Shown here piece after piece: positions 51,256 through 61,153 of a stretch of DNA of 64,000 nt; positions within the stretch are counted from its first letter, which is position 1, and every line of letters starts with the position of its first letter. The position numbers and the translations under genes were made by a program. The DNA comes from Sphingomonas sp. Leaf17 (GTDB lineage Bacteria > Pseudomonadota > Alphaproteobacteria > Sphingomonadales > Sphingomonadaceae): NCBI RefSeq assembly GCF_001421505.1, contig NZ_LMKL01000005.1, forward strand, positions 196,471 through 260,470. The letters are read 5' to 3'. The notes beneath the pieces are model-generated. The model ran no database searches. It saw only the letters and a list, made by a program, of their open reading frames with translations, and was not told the origin of the DNA.

Positions 51256-51951
51256 CTACCGCCTGCCATCACGCCGCCCCGCGCCGCCGCGCCGCGCCAG
51301 CCATTCCGACAGGATCAGCGCCGCGAACGACAGCGCGACCGCGATCCCCGCCAGCCGCACGACCGCGCTTTCGCCCCCCGGCACCTGCAACGCCGCATAG
51401 ATTGCGATCGGCAGCGTCTCGGTCTCGCCGGGAATATTGGAGACAAACGTGATCGTCGCGCCGAACTCGCCGATCGACCGCGCGAAGCCGAGCACCAGTC
51501 CGGCCAGCACGCCCGGCAGCGACAGCGGCAGCGTGATCGTCGCGAAGGTCCGCCACGCGCCCGCGCCCAGCGTCCGCGCCGCGCCCTCCAGCCGCCGGTC
51601 GACCCCCTCGATCGACAAACGGATCGCGCGGACCATCAGCGGCAGGGCCATGACCCCGGCGGCGATCGCGGCCCCGGTCCAGCGGAACAGCACCGACACG
51701 CCGAACACGGATTGCAGCCACCCGCCGATCGGCCCGTCCTGCCCGAACGCCAGCAGCAGCAGCCATCCGGTCACCACCGGCGGCAGGACCAGCGGCAGAT
51801 GGACCAGCGCATCGACCACCGACCTGCCCAAGAAATCCCTGCGAGCGAGGATATAGGCCAGCGCGAAGGCGAGCGGCAACGTCGCTGTCATCGCCACCGC
51901 GCTGACCTTCAGCGACAGGCCGATGACCTGCCAGTCTTCCGCGCTCAGCAT
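51256..51951 (-). CDS. modB: Molybdate ABC transporter permease
   Basis: A 231-residue inner-membrane permease with about five to six helices. Start MLSAEDWQVIGLSLKVSAVA, the VHLPLVLPPVVTGWLLLLAF block and the ATPase-contact loop GARTLGAGAWRTFATITLPL (EAA motif) are typical of ModB. The later FARSIGEFGATITFVSNIPG is also a ModB hallmark. ATG at 51951 lies 7 nt after the modA stop. Works with ModA and ModC to import molybdate. Confidence 0.93.
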   Translation of the reverse strand: MLSAEDWQVIGLSLKVSAVAMTATLPLAFALAYILARRDFLGRSVVDALVHLPLVLPPVVTGWLLLLAFGQDGPIGGWLQSVFGVSVLFRWTGAAIAAGVMALPLMVRAIRLSIEGVDRRLEGAARTLGAGAWRTFATITLPLSLPGVLAGLVLGFARSIGEFGATITFVSNIPGETETLPIAIYAALQVPGGESAVVRLAGIAVALSFAALILSEWLARRGGAGRRDGRR

Positions 51952-51958
51952 CACGGAT

Positions 51959-52729
51959 TCAGCGCGCCGAGAACCCGAAGCGGCGGAAGATCGCGCGGCC
52001 CGCCGGCGAGGTCAGGAACCGGCGGAAACCGATCGTGTCCGGGCTGCGCGCGGTTGTCAGTACCGCGATCGGATAGGTGATCGGCGGGTGGCTGGCGGCG
52101 GGGAAGACCCCGACCACCCGGACCGCGCGCGAGGCGCGGGCGTCGGTTTCATAGACGATGCCGTAGGGCGCGTTGCCGCTGGCCACCAGCGCCAGCGCGG
52201 CGCGGACGCTGTCGCCCTTCGCCAGCCGCCCCTGCACCGACGGCCAGACGCCAAGCGCGGTCAGCGCCGCCTTGCCATAGCGTCCGGCGGGCACGGCGGC
52301 GGGATCGGCCATCGCCAGCCGCCCGGTCCCAAGCGCGCGGGCCAGCGGAAAGCCGCGCCGGATCGCGATGCCGCCACGGGCCGCGGCCGGCGCGATCAAC
52401 ACCAGCCGGTTGCCCAGAAACGACGATCGCGTGCCGGGGCGGATCAGCCCGCGCCGCTGCACGTCGTCCATCCAGTCGGTATCGGCGGAAATGAAGATGT
52501 CGGCGGGCGATCCGGCGGCGATCTGCCGGGCCAGCGCGGACGAGGCGGCGAATGAGATGACCGGCCGGCCGTGCCCCTGCGCCGCCCAGACCCGTGCCGC
52601 CTCGCTCAGCGATTCCTGCAGGCTGGCGGCGGCGAGAACCAGCGGCGGTCGCGGCTGTGCGATCGCCGGGGACAGCACGGACATGGCGGAAAGGACCGCA
52701 AGTACCAACCGTATCAACAGTCCCCGCAT
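51959..52729 (-). CDS. modA: Molybdate-binding periplasmic protein
   Basis: A 256-residue substrate-binding protein. Signal peptide RLVLAVLSAMSVLSPAIAQ precedes the ModA pattern: VLAAASLQESLSEAARVW, ISFAASSALARQIAAGSPAD, IFISADTDWMDDVQ, and YGIVYETDA. It captures molybdate in the periplasm for ModBC. ATG at 52729 is chosen because GAAGGGA lies 6 nt upstream; ATG at 52735 overlaps that site. No molybdenum riboswitch was recognised in the 250 nt before it. Confidence 0.92.
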   Translation of the reverse strand: MRGLLIRLVLAVLSAMSVLSPAIAQPRPPLVLAAASLQESLSEAARVWAAQGHGRPVISFAASSALARQIAAGSPADIFISADTDWMDDVQRRGLIRPGTRSSFLGNRLVLIAPAAARGGIAIRRGFPLARALGTGRLAMADPAAVPAGRYGKAALTALGVWPSVQGRLAKGDSVRAALALVASGNAPYGIVYETDARASRAVRVVGVFPAASHPPITYPIAVLTTARSPDTIGFRRFLTSPAGRAIFRRFGFSAR

Positions 52730-52979
52730 TTTCATTCCCTTCGCCCGCCGCGCCATGATCGACCTATAGGCGAAAAATCCGCGTCGTCAGCCGCCGATGC
52801 GCACGCAACCCCTATGCCCGTCGGACAGGCAGAATATGGCGACCCCAACATTTATTTCCCCGATGCCGGGTCGCGCGCTCCAGCACGGGATGGTAGTTGG
52901 AGATCGGTTCAGCCTACAGCATGGGTTGATGATGCAAGCGCCGGGACACGCGGTTTCGCGGCCACGGCGGGAAAGACGA

Positions 52980-54485
52980 ATGACGATGCGTACCGAAATG
53001 AACATCCGTTGCCGGCGGCTCGCCGCGAACGCGCGCGCCGGCATCGCGCTGGCCGTCCTGACGGCGGTGACGACCGCGCCGCTACACGGCCAGATCATTC
53101 CCCCGCCGGTCGTCCCGACCGTGCCGATGACACAGGCGATCACCCCGACACCGGCGATCCCGACGCTGACCACGGCGCAGATGGAGCAGCTGACCCGCTT
53201 CCTGACCGACGGTGCCGCCGCCCACGGCCTGCGCCAGTCGACCGCCTGGACCGCGACACCGACGAGCAACGCCGAGATGGTCCGCGCCGTGCTGGATCAG
53301 GCGCACGCCATCCACTCCGGCCGGCTCGACACCGCCGATTTCCAGCAGGACTGGGGCCTGCGCCCCGAGCCTTATGATCCCGCTCCCGCCTTCGCGGCCG
53401 CGGTCCGCACCAACAGCCTGAAGCAGTGGATCGCCTCGCTGGCACCGCCCTATGCCGGCTATGACGGGCTGGTGGAGGGCCTGACGACCTATCGCAAGCT
53501 GGCCGCCGCCGGTGGCTGGGCAACGCTTGCCGCCGGGCCGGACCTTGGCATGGGCGCGACCGGAGCGCGCGTCACCGCGCTGCGCACCCGGCTGGCGTTC
53601 GAGGATCCCGACGTCGCCAGAACCGGCACGACGTTCGACGCAGGGCTGCGCGACGCGGTGCGCCGGGCGCAGAACCGCTATGGCCTGAACCCGACCGGTG
53701 TCGTGTCGACGCAGACGCTGGCGGCGCTGAACGTGCCGGCGATCGGGCGGGTGCGACAGATCATGGCCAACATGGAACGCTGGCGCTGGCTGCCCGCCGA
53801 GCTGCCCAAGGACCGAATCCAGGTCAATATCGCCGCCGCGGTGCTGACGGTGTTCGACGGCGACAATCCGGTCGCCTCGATGCGCGCGGTCACCGGCCGT
53901 CCGGGCAACGAGACGCCGATGCTGCGCTCGACGATCCACAGCGTCGTCATCAACCCGCCGTGGAACGTGCCGACCTCGATCGCGACCAAGGAATTGTGGC
54001 CCAAGGAAAAGCGCAATCCCGGCTATCTGCGCCGCGCGGGGTACAAGATCATCCCGACCGGCAACGGCGGCACCCGGTTGCAGCAGGAGGCGGGCGACCG
54101 CAGCGCGCTGGGCCGTTACAAGTTCGATTTCGATAACCCCTATGCGGTCTACCTGCACGACACCCCGTCACAGGCGACCTTCGCCAGCTTCAGCCGGCTG
54201 GCCAGCCATGGCTGTGTCCGGCTCGAAAAGCCCGGCGAATTGGCCGACCTGCTGCTGAAGGGCGACCCCACCTGGACGCCCGAGATGATCGACGCGACCG
54301 TGGAAAAGGGTGACACCACCCGGGCGCGGTTGACCAGGCCGGTGGCGGTGTACCTGCTGTACTGGACCGCCTTTGCCAGCGCCAACGGCCGGATGAACTT
54401 CCGCGCCGATCCTTATGGCTGGGATACGACGCTGGCATCGAAGATCGAGGCGCGCTCGACGCGCCAGACCATGGCTGCGCTCTGA
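52980..54485 (+). CDS. Exported L,D-transpeptidase (YcbB/LdtD-like)
   Basis: A 501-residue periplasmic cell-wall enzyme that forms 3-3 cross-links or attaches proteins to peptidoglycan. The signal is ARAGIALAVLTAVTTAPLHG. A region with RKLAAAGGWATLAAGPDLGM, then a peptidoglycan-binding helix bundle (DAVRRAQNRYGLNPTGVVST), leads into the YkuD domain: ASMRAVTGRPGNETPML, and the catalytic SHGCVRLEKP with Cys412. The architecture matches the large YcbB type. ATG at 52980 follows GGGAAAGACGA; the open frame upstream to 52797 lacks any exported-protein features. Confidence 0.92.
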   Translation: MTMRTEMNIRCRRLAANARAGIALAVLTAVTTAPLHGQIIPPPVVPTVPMTQAITPTPAIPTLTTAQMEQLTRFLTDGAAAHGLRQSTAWTATPTSNAEMVRAVLDQAHAIHSGRLDTADFQQDWGLRPEPYDPAPAFAAAVRTNSLKQWIASLAPPYAGYDGLVEGLTTYRKLAAAGGWATLAAGPDLGMGATGARVTALRTRLAFEDPDVARTGTTFDAGLRDAVRRAQNRYGLNPTGVVSTQTLAALNVPAIGRVRQIMANMERWRWLPAELPKDRIQVNIAAAVLTVFDGDNPVASMRAVTGRPGNETPMLRSTIHSVVINPPWNVPTSIATKELWPKEKRNPGYLRRAGYKIIPTGNGGTRLQQEAGDRSALGRYKFDFDNPYAVYLHDTPSQATFASFSRLASHGCVRLEKPGELADLLLKGDPTWTPEMIDATVEKGDTTRARLTRPVAVYLLYWTAFASANGRMNFRADPYGWDTTLASKIEARSTRQTMAAL

Positions 54486-54487
54486 GC

Positions 54488-54886
54488 ATGACGAGGATGA
54501 TGATGACCCGTTTCCCGCGCTATCGCGCAACGACGCTGGCTGGCCTGATGGCGCTGGGCGTCCTCGCCGGCTGCTCCGGTTCCGAGCCGGAGAACCAGCC
54601 GCCCGAGGCCACGGAGACCAGCACGGTCAACGATGACGCGGCCCCCCCGGCGGAGGCTCCCGCCGCTACCACGACGATCGCTGCGGAACCGGCCGGACTG
54701 CAACCGCCCGTCGTCGTACCCGAAATAGAGCCGGTCGAACCGACCCCGCCCGACGCGCAGGTGCTGGAGGATGCCGATGCCACCGGCATGACCGCGCGCG
54801 TGCGCCGTGACGAGGCCCCCGCCCCCGGTTCGGAGGAAACACCGGCGGCGTCGGAGCCGGCCCCGGATACCGGCGAAACCCCCTGA
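54488..54886 (+). CDS. Small Pro/Glu-rich lipoprotein, unknown function
   Basis: A 132-residue lipoprotein. The signal ends in the lipobox LAGC (LMALGVLAGCSGSEPE), so the mature protein starts with a lipidated Cys. The rest is low-complexity: Glu, Ala, Pro and Thr, with PVVVPEIEPVEPTPPDAQ, ending in EPAPDTGETP. It is likely to be disordered and to span the periplasm. It begins 3 nt after the L,D-transpeptidase gene, so the two are co-transcribed, and it may help place or regulate the enzyme at the wall. No family recognised. Confidence 0.72.
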   Translation: MTRMMMTRFPRYRATTLAGLMALGVLAGCSGSEPENQPPEATETSTVNDDAAPPAEAPAATTTIAAEPAGLQPPVVVPEIEPVEPTPPDAQVLEDADATGMTARVRRDEAPAPGSEETPAASEPAPDTGETP

Positions 54887-54893
54887 TGACGGC

Positions 54894-55424
54894 ATGACGC
54901 CAGCGCACACCGACGAGGCACGCGAAGCCGTGCCGACGTCGCGTGCGCCCACCGCTGTGGCCGCCGCTGTGCCCGCCCATCGCCGCTGTTCACGCTCGGC
55001 TCGCCCGATCCTGGCGGCGGCGGTCATCGCGACGATATCGGTCGTGCTGCCCGCCGGTCTGTCCGCCGCGGCAACGACCAGCGCAGCCATACCGGGGCGG
55101 TGCGCCTATGCCGAACCGCTTGTGCGCTCCCGGCAGCAGACCGTCCTCGTCCTTTGCGACAGCGTCACGATCGACCGTGATGACACGCTGGCGATCATTG
55201 ATTTTCGTCAAAGAAGCTGGGGATCGAAGGCGCGGATTACCGGCGAAGTGGCGGACGACCGCCTGTCGACATCATCGGCGGCCATCGCCGGTCGATCCCC
55301 GGTCGCGGCATCCGGCACCTGCCGAATGGACCACCGCAGCGACGGGCGTCTGTCCGGGGTACGCTGCCTGCTGAAAACCGGCAGCCGCTGGTACGCCGCC
55401 AGTTTCATCGCATCGCGCCTCTGA
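54894..55424 (+). CDS. Small exported hypothetical protein with four cysteines
   Basis: A 176-residue protein I do not recognise. After a basic N-terminus there is one hydrophobic segment (PILAAAVIATISVVLPAGLS) that may be a signal peptide or anchor. The mature part has four cysteines (in IPGRCAYAE, LVLCDSV, SGTCRMDH and GVRCLLKTG), spaced as two possible disulfides, and a beta-like TVLVLCDSVTIDRDDTLAII stretch. ATG at 54894 is 8 nt after the lipoprotein stop. It is the third gene of the transpeptidase transcript. Confidence 0.6.
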   Translation: MTPAHTDEAREAVPTSRAPTAVAAAVPAHRRCSRSARPILAAAVIATISVVLPAGLSAAATTSAAIPGRCAYAEPLVRSRQQTVLVLCDSVTIDRDDTLAIIDFRQRSWGSKARITGEVADDRLSTSSAAIAGRSPVAASGTCRMDHRSDGRLSGVRCLLKTGSRWYAASFIASRL

Positions 55425-55438
55425 CGCCATGTGACGGA

Positions 55439-55463
55439 CCGCCACCCGGTGACCGGGTGGCGG
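55439..55463. terminator. Hairpin between convergent genes, probable terminator
   Basis: A perfect 11-bp stem (CCGCCACCCGG with CCGGGTGGCGG) and a TGA loop lie in the 51-nt gap between convergent genes. There is no T-run on either side, so it is not a classical intrinsic terminator, but position and symmetry suggest it stops both transcripts. Confidence 0.65.
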
Positions 55464-55475
55464 CGATGCATCACC

Positions 55476-56801
55476 TCAGTTGCGGCGCGCAAGTTCCTTG
55501 TTGATGCCCAGCGCCACCAGCGTTCCGACCGCGCCGGACAGCAGATACCCGCCGGCGGCCGCCAGCCCGAAATTGCTGGCCAGCAGCAGCGCGACCAGCG
55601 GCGCGAAGCCCGCACCCACCAGCCAGGCGAGATCCGACGTCAGCGCCGCGCCGGTATAACGCCGTGCCGAGGCGAAGTTGGCCGATACCGCGCCCGACGA
55701 CTGACCGAACGCCAGACCAAGCAGCGCAAAGCCGGAAATCATGAACACCAGTTCGCCCAGATCACCGCCGTTCAGCATCTGCGGCGCAAAGCCGCTGAAC
55801 ACCGCGATGCCGGTGGCCGAGGCCGCCAGCAGCGAGCGACGACCGATCCTGTCGGCGATCAGGCCGGAGGCGACGACCGCGACGACGCCGACGATCGCGC
55901 CGATGATCTCGATCACCAGGAATCGGGCCGGCGTCTCGCGCGTGAACAGATACACCCACGACAGCGGAAACACCGTGACCATGTGGAACAGCGCGAAACT
56001 GGCGAGCGGGGCGAACGCGCCGATGACGATGTTGCGCCAGTCGCTGCGGATCGTCTCGCTGACGCGCGAGGGCTGAAGCTCGCGGGTTTCGAACAGGCGG
56101 GCATAATCCGGCGTCGACACGATCCGCAGCCGCGCGAACAGCGCCACGACGTTGATCGCGAAGGCGACGAAGAACGGATAGCGCCAGCCCCAGTCAAGGA
56201 AGTCGGCGCTGGACAGGGTGGAGATGAAGAACGCGAACAGTGCGCTCGCCACCATCAGGCCAAGCGGCGCGCCAAGCTGCGGGATCATCGCGTACCAGCC
56301 GCGCTTGTTCTCGGGTGCGTTGAGCGCCAGCAGCGACGGCAGGCCGTCCCACACGCCGCCAAGCGCGATGCCCTGGCCGATGCGGAACACCGCCAGCAGG
56401 ATCGCGGCCCACGACCCGATCGTCGCGTAGCTCGGCAGGAACGCGACCGCCGCAGTCGATCCACCCAGCAGGAACAGCGCGATGGTCAGCTTGGTGCCGC
56501 GCCCCAGATTGCGGTCGATCGCCAGAAAGATCACCGAGCCGATCGGCCGGGCGATGAACGCAAGCGCGAAGATCGCGAACGAATAGACCGTGCCGGTCAG
56601 GCGGTCGACATAGGGAAAGAACAGGGCCGGAAACACCAGCACCGACGCGATCGCGTAGACGAAGAAGTCGAAAAACTCCGACGTCCGCCCGATGATGACG
56701 CCGATGGCGATCTCCCCCGGCGCGATGTCGCCGTGTCGCGCATTGATCGCGCGGGAATCGCGTTCGGCCCCGTGCGAGCCAGTCACGGTCTGTGCAGTCA
56801 T
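55476..56801 (-). CDS. MFS transporter, metabolite:H+ symporter (MHS) type
   Basis: A 441-residue 12-helix transporter. The start of helix 1 (RTSEFFDFFVYAIASVLVFP), the AFIARPIGSVIFLAIDRNLG segment and the LFLLGGSTAAVAFLPSY and GIALGGVWDGLPSLLALNAP stretches follow the MHS group, which includes the proline/betaine and shikimate/ketoglutarate carriers. The substrate is not predictable. It is divergent from cyoA across 152 nt that contain a near-perfect 21-bp palindrome. No other gene shares its transcript. Confidence 0.85.
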   Translation of the reverse strand: MTAQTVTGSHGAERDSRAINARHGDIAPGEIAIGVIIGRTSEFFDFFVYAIASVLVFPALFFPYVDRLTGTVYSFAIFALAFIARPIGSVIFLAIDRNLGRGTKLTIALFLLGGSTAAVAFLPSYATIGSWAAILLAVFRIGQGIALGGVWDGLPSLLALNAPENKRGWYAMIPQLGAPLGLMVASALFAFFISTLSSADFLDWGWRYPFFVAFAINVVALFARLRIVSTPDYARLFETRELQPSRVSETIRSDWRNIVIGAFAPLASFALFHMVTVFPLSWVYLFTRETPARFLVIEIIGAIVGVVAVVASGLIADRIGRRSLLAASATGIAVFSGFAPQMLNGGDLGELVFMISGFALLGLAFGQSSGAVSANFASARRYTGAALTSDLAWLVGAGFAPLVALLLASNFGLAAAGGYLLSGAVGTLVALGINKELARRN

Positions 56802-56899
56802 TACTTCATGTCCTTCGCAACCGGCGGACGTCGTACCCGCCGGTATCGCCCGGATCGCGCCGGTATGCTATGCCTATGCGTCAAATATGCGTTGGTCGG

Positions 56900-56920
56900 C
56901 ATTGGACAAAATGTCCAGTG
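56900..56920. promoter_or_regulatory. Palindromic site in the MFS/cyoA divergent region
   Basis: CATTGGACAAAATGTCCAGTG. The core TGGACA-AAA-TGTCCA (56903-56917) is a perfect inverted repeat, and two of three flanking base pairs also match. It lies 34 nt before the cyoA ATG and about 100 nt from the MFS start. This has the form of a dimeric repressor or activator site; the binding protein is unknown. Confidence 0.6.
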
Positions 56921-56953
56921 TTGCAGCGCAGCGTGCAGGCGTAACGCGATCCC

Positions 56954-58072
56954 ATGTCGAAGCTCCCCCGCCTTCCCCGTACCGGTATTCCCCGCCCGAA
57001 GACCCAGGGCATCGCCCGTGTCGGCAGGATGCTGGCCGCGCTTGCCCTGCCGGCCGTGCTGGCGGGGTGCAACATGGTCGTCATGAACCCGTCCGGCGAC
57101 GTGGCGCTGCAACAGCGCAACCTGGTGCTGATCGCGACGGGGCTGATGCTGCTCATCATCATTCCGGTGCTGTCGCTGATTGCGCTGTTCGCCTGGCGCT
57201 ATCGCCACACCAATACGGACGCCGAATATCAGCCGGACTGGGACCATTCGACCCAGCTGGAGCTGGCCATCTGGGGCGCGCCGCTGCTCATCGTCATCTG
57301 CCTTGGCGCGGTGACGTGGACCGGCACGCACCTGCTCGACCCCTATCGTCCGATCGAGCGGCTGGAGGCGGGTCGCCCGATCCGGGCGGGCACCCGGCCG
57401 CTTGAGGTTCAGGTCGTCGCGCTCGACTGGAAGTGGCTGTTCATCTATCCGGAATACGGCTTCGCGACGGTCAACGAACTCGCCGCCCCGGTCGACCGGC
57501 CGATCCAGTTCCGCCTGACGTCGTCGTCGGTGATGAACGCGTTCTATGTGCCCACGCTGGCCGGCATGATCTACGCCATGCCGACGATGGAAACCAAGCT
57601 GCACGCGGTCATCAACAAGGCCGGCAATTATGAGGGCTTTTCCTCGAACTACAGCGGCGCCGGCTTCTCGGGCATGCGTTTCCGTTTTCACGGGCTGAGC
57701 AACGCCGACTTCGCCGGCTGGGTCGCCCGGAACAAGGCGGCGGGCGGGTCGCTCGACCGCACGCGGTACATCGCGCTGGAAAAACCGACCGAGAAGGTTC
57801 CGGTCATGCGCTTTGCCAATGTCGATCCCGAATTGTTTGACGTGGTCGTCAACAACTGCGTCAAGCCGGGCACGACCTGCATGTCCGACATGATGGCGAT
57901 GGACGGCACGCACAGTGCGGGGATGGAGCACACCGCCAATGCGGGCAATCCGCAGGGCAAGGTTCAGGAGGAACCTCTGACCGGGGCCGACGCAGGCAAG
58001 GCGCCGCCAAGCGACCATTCGGCCAGCGGCAAACGTACCAACTCGTCGCCCGCCAACCCGAACACCCTTTGA
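56954..58072 (+). CDS. cyoA: Cytochrome o ubiquinol oxidase subunit II
   Basis: A 372-residue lipoprotein subunit of the bo3-type quinol oxidase. The lipobox is LAGC with Cys39, followed by two helices (about 55-82 and 103-125) and the cupredoxin domain ([20 protein letters not shown]). The copper-A ligands of cytochrome c oxidases are absent: the corresponding stretch (229-241) reads [13 protein letters not shown], which indicates a quinol, not cytochrome c, as electron donor. The C-terminal 70 residues are rich in Met, His, Gly and Ser and are longer than the core requires. It heads a seven-gene run. Confidence 0.94.
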   Translation: MSKLPRLPRTGIPRPKTQGIARVGRMLAALALPAVLAGCNMVVMNPSGDVALQQRNLVLIATGLMLLIIIPVLSLIALFAWRYRHTNTDAEYQPDWDHSTQLELAIWGAPLLIVICLGAVTWTGTHLLDPYRPIERLEAGRPIRAGTRPLEVQVVALDWKWLFIYPEYGFATVNELAAPVDRPIQFRLTSSSVMNAFYVPTLAGMIYAMPTMETKLHAVINKAGNYEGFSSNYSGAGFSGMRFRFHGLSNADFAGWVARNKAAGGSLDRTRYIALEKPTEKVPVMRFANVDPELFDVVVNNCVKPGTTCMSDMMAMDGTHSAGMEHTANAGNPQGKVQEEPLTGADAGKAPPSDHSASGKRTNSSPANPNTL

Positions 58073-58085
58073 TTGGTCTGGAACC

Positions 58086-60089
58086 ATGACACTTTCCCCC
58101 CTCTCCGTCAGTCCGATATTCGGCCGCCTGTCGTTGGAATCGCTGCCGCTGCATGAACCGATCGTCGTCGCCACGTTCTGCGCGGTGGCGCTGGGCGGGG
58201 CCGCGCTGGTGGCGGCGCTCACCTATTTCAAACTGTGGGGCTATCTGTGGACCGAATGGTTCACGTCGGTGGACCATAAGAAGATCGGGATCATGTACAT
58301 GATCCTGGGCATCGTCATGATGCTGCGCGGTTTTTCCGACGCGATCATGATGCGCGCGCAGCAGGCGATGGCCTTCAACGGATCCGAAGGCTATCTGAAC
58401 GCGCACCATTACGACCAGGTGTTCACCGCGCACGGCGTCATCATGATCTTCTTCGTGGCGATGCCGTTTGTCACGGGCCTGATGAACTATGTCGTCCCGC
58501 TCCAGATCGGCGCGCGCGACGTGTCGTTCCCGTTCTTGAACAATTTCAGCTTCTGGATGACGGCGGCCGGTGCGGTCATCGTCATGATGAGCCTGTTCGT
58601 CGGCGAGTTCGCGCAGACCGGCTGGCTGGCCATGCCGCCGCTGTCGGGAATCCTCTCCAGTCCCGGGGTCGGCGTCGACTATTACATCTGGGCGTTGCAG
58701 ATCGCGGGCGTCGGCACGCTGTTGTCGGGCGTCAACCTGATCGTGACCATCGTCAAGATGCGCGCACCGGGCATGTCCATGATGAAGATGCCGATCTTCT
58801 GCTGGACCGCGCTGTGCACCAACGTGCTGATCGTGGCCGCCTTCCCGGTGCTGACCGCCGTCCTCGCGCTGCTCAGCCTCGACCGCTATGTCGACACCAA
58901 CTTCTTCACGAACACGCTGGGCGGCAACCCGATGATGTACGTGAACCTGATCTGGATCTGGGGCCACCCGGAGGTGTACATCCTGATCCTGCCGATGTTC
59001 GGCGTGTTCTCGGAAATCACCTCGACCTTCTCGGGCAAGCGTCTGTTCGGCTATACCTCGATGGTCTATGCGACGGTCGTCATCACGCTGCTCGCCTATC
59101 TCGTCTGGCTGCACCATTTCTTCACGATGGGGTCGGGGGCGAGCGTCAATTCGTTCTTCGGCATCACGACGATGGTGATTTCGATCCCGACGGGCGCGAA
59201 GATCTTCAACTGGCTGTTCACGATGTATCGTGGGCGCATCCGGTTCGAGCTGCCGATGATGTGGACGATCGCGTTCATGGTCACCTTCACGATCGGTGGG
59301 ATGACCGGCGTGCTGCTGGCGGTGCCCCCGGCCGACTTCGTGCTGCACAACTCGCTGTTCCTGGTGGCGCATTTCCACAACGTCATCATCGGCGGCGTGG
59401 TGTTCGGGGCGTTCGCCGGCATCAACTATTGGTTCCCGAAGGCCTTCGGTTTCAAGCTGAACGAATTCTGGGGCAAGATCTCGTTCTGGTGCTGGACGGT
59501 CGGCTTCTACTTCGCCTTCATGCCGCTTTATGTGCTCGGCCTGATGGGCGTCACCCGTCGCCTGCGCACCTTCGAGGATCCTTCCTTGCAGATCTGGTTC
59601 ATCATCGCGGCGTTCGGCGCGGCGCTGATCGCGGCCGGGATCGGGGCGATGCTGATGCAGTTCTACGTCAGCGTGCGCGATCGCGAGGAGCTGGCCGACA
59701 CCACGGGCGATCCCTGGAACGGGCGCACGCTGGAATGGGCGACCTCGTCGCCGCCGCCGGCCTACAATTTCGCGATGACCCCGGTCATTCATGACGGCGA
59801 CGCATGGGCCGACATGAAGAAGCGCGGCTACCAGCGGCCAGTGCAGGGCTTCAAGGCGATCCACATGCCAAGCAATACCGGCAGCGGCGTGGTGCTGGGA
59901 GCGCTGTCGGTGGCGTTCGGCGCGGCGATGATCTGGTACATCTGGTGGCTCGCGGCGCTCAGCTTCGTCGGGATCGTCGGTTACTCGATCGTCCACACCT
60001 TCAACTACAAGCGCGATTTCCACATCCCCCAGGACGAGGTGATCGCGACCGAGGCCCAGCGGACCGCGCTGCTGGCACAAAAGGCGTAA
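58086..60089 (+). CDS. cyoB: Cytochrome o ubiquinol oxidase subunit I
   Basis: A 667-residue heme-copper catalytic subunit that reduces oxygen to water and pumps protons. Heme and copper ligands appear in order: [14 protein letters not shown] (low-spin heme His), [16 protein letters not shown] (copper-B His and cross-linked Tyr), LHHFFTMG (copper-B His pair) and [11 protein letters not shown] (high- and low-spin heme His). The length and C-terminal extension match CyoB. It starts 13 nt after cyoA. No cyoE (heme O synthase) is in the window; it may lie elsewhere. Confidence 0.96.
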   Translation: MTLSPLSVSPIFGRLSLESLPLHEPIVVATFCAVALGGAALVAALTYFKLWGYLWTEWFTSVDHKKIGIMYMILGIVMMLRGFSDAIMMRAQQAMAFNGSEGYLNAHHYDQVFTAHGVIMIFFVAMPFVTGLMNYVVPLQIGARDVSFPFLNNFSFWMTAAGAVIVMMSLFVGEFAQTGWLAMPPLSGILSSPGVGVDYYIWALQIAGVGTLLSGVNLIVTIVKMRAPGMSMMKMPIFCWTALCTNVLIVAAFPVLTAVLALLSLDRYVDTNFFTNTLGGNPMMYVNLIWIWGHPEVYILILPMFGVFSEITSTFSGKRLFGYTSMVYATVVITLLAYLVWLHHFFTMGSGASVNSFFGITTMVISIPTGAKIFNWLFTMYRGRIRFELPMMWTIAFMVTFTIGGMTGVLLAVPPADFVLHNSLFLVAHFHNVIIGGVVFGAFAGINYWFPKAFGFKLNEFWGKISFWCWTVGFYFAFMPLYVLGLMGVTRRLRTFEDPSLQIWFIIAAFGAALIAAGIGAMLMQFYVSVRDREELADTTGDPWNGRTLEWATSSPPPAYNFAMTPVIHDGDAWADMKKRGYQRPVQGFKAIHMPSNTGSGVVLGALSVAFGAAMIWYIWWLAALSFVGIVGYSIVHTFNYKRDFHIPQDEVIATEAQRTALLAQKA

Positions 60090-60095
60090 ACGACG

Positions 60096-60734
60096 ATGTC
60101 CGGTACCAACATGACCGCCACGCCGACCGGGGAGGACGCCACCGTCTTCTACGTGGTCGACGAACACGACCACCCGGAAGGCGGCAGCACGATGCTGGGC
60201 TTCTGGATCTACCTGATGAGCGATTGCCTCATCTTCGCGATGCTGTTCGCGACCTACGGCGTGCTGGGGACCAGCTACGCCGGGGGGCCGGGTCCGAAGG
60301 AGCTGTTCGACTTGCCGCTGGTGGCGCTGAACACGTCGATGCTGCTGTTCTCGTCGATCACCTACGGCTTTGCGATGCTGGCGATGAACGACGGCAAGCA
60401 GGGCGCGACGCAAGGCTGGCTGGCGATCACCGGCCTGTTTGGCCTCGCCTTCCTGGGCATCGAACTGTACGAATTCTCGCACCTGATCCACGAGAACGCC
60501 GGGCCGACGCGCAGCGCGTTCCTGTCGTCCTTCTTCACGCTGGTCGGCACCCACGGCCTGCACGTCACCTTCGGGCTGATCTGGCTGGTCGTGCTGATGG
60601 TGCAGGTGCAGGTGAAGGGCCTGATCCCCGCCAACACCCGACGCCTGATGTGCCTCAGCCTGTTCTGGCACTTCCTCGATGTCATCTGGATCGGCGTCTT
60701 CACCTTCGTCTATCTGATGGGAATGCTGCGATGA
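60096..60734 (+). CDS. cyoC: Cytochrome o ubiquinol oxidase subunit III
   Basis: A 212-residue five-helix membrane subunit that supports the catalytic core. The typical features are [20 protein letters not shown], then [16 protein letters not shown] ([20 protein letters not shown]) and [20 protein letters not shown], ending in [20 protein letters not shown]. It starts 6 nt after cyoB, and its stop overlaps the cyoD start (ATGA). Confidence 0.95.
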   Translation: MSGTNMTATPTGEDATVFYVVDEHDHPEGGSTMLGFWIYLMSDCLIFAMLFATYGVLGTSYAGGPGPKELFDLPLVALNTSMLLFSSITYGFAMLAMNDGKQGATQGWLAITGLFGLAFLGIELYEFSHLIHENAGPTRSAFLSSFFTLVGTHGLHVTFGLIWLVVLMVQVQVKGLIPANTRRLMCLSLFWHFLDVIWIGVFTFVYLMGMLR

Positions 60735-61153
60735 GCGCCGACCACCACGCCCCCCCCGCCCACAGCGGCGATCTTCACGCTTCCGGGCTGCATGGGGCGG
60801 TCCACCACAACGACCATGCCGACGATCACGCGCACGGCAGCCGCAAGGATTATGTGATCGGCTTCGTGCTGTCGGTGATCCTGACCGCGATCCCGTTCTG
60901 GCTGGTGATGACCAACCCGCTGTCGCAGCAGACGACCGCGCTCATCATCATGGCGTTCGCGATCGTCCAGATCGTCGTGCACATGATCTACTTCCTGCAC
61001 ATGAACGGCAAGAACGAGGGCGGCTGGTCGATGATGGCCCTGCTGTTCACAATCGTCGTCGTCGTCATCGCGCTCAGCGGCTCGCTGTGGGTGATGTATC
61101 ACATGAACACCAACATGATGCCCGCCGCCGCCGAAATGGGGCAGATGGGATGA
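60731..61153 (+). CDS. cyoD: Cytochrome o ubiquinol oxidase subunit IV
   Basis: A 140-residue three-helix small subunit needed for assembly. The helical core [40 protein letters not shown] and FLHM is standard. Before it lies an unusual N-terminal 45 residues very rich in His, Asp and Ala ([22 protein letters not shown]), which may bind metal. It overlaps cyoC at its start and the SURF1 gene at its end by four bases. Confidence 0.93.
   Translation: MSADHHAPPAHSGDLHASGLHGAVHHNDHADDHAHGSRKDYVIGFVLSVILTAIPFWLVMTNPLSQQTTALIIMAFAIVQIVVHMIYFLHMNGKNEGGWSMMALLFTIVVVVIALSGSLWVMYHMNTNMMPAAAEMGQMG

Noticed and set aside
52730..52979. Molybdenum-cofactor riboswitch or other structured RNA before modA
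   Set aside because: No conserved elements were recognised in this 250-nt gap between the divergent modA and L,D-transpeptidase genes.
52797..52979. Longer N-terminus for the L,D-transpeptidase
   Set aside because: The frame is open, but the extra 61 residues would bury the signal peptide; the ATG at 52980 has a ribosome site.
57861..60671. Very long open reading frame (over 900 codons) antisense to cyoA, cyoB and cyoC
   Set aside because: The plus-strand genes are certain. The antisense product is a His/Arg/Asp/Gln-rich string with no domain, an effect of strong codon bias in GC-rich DNA.
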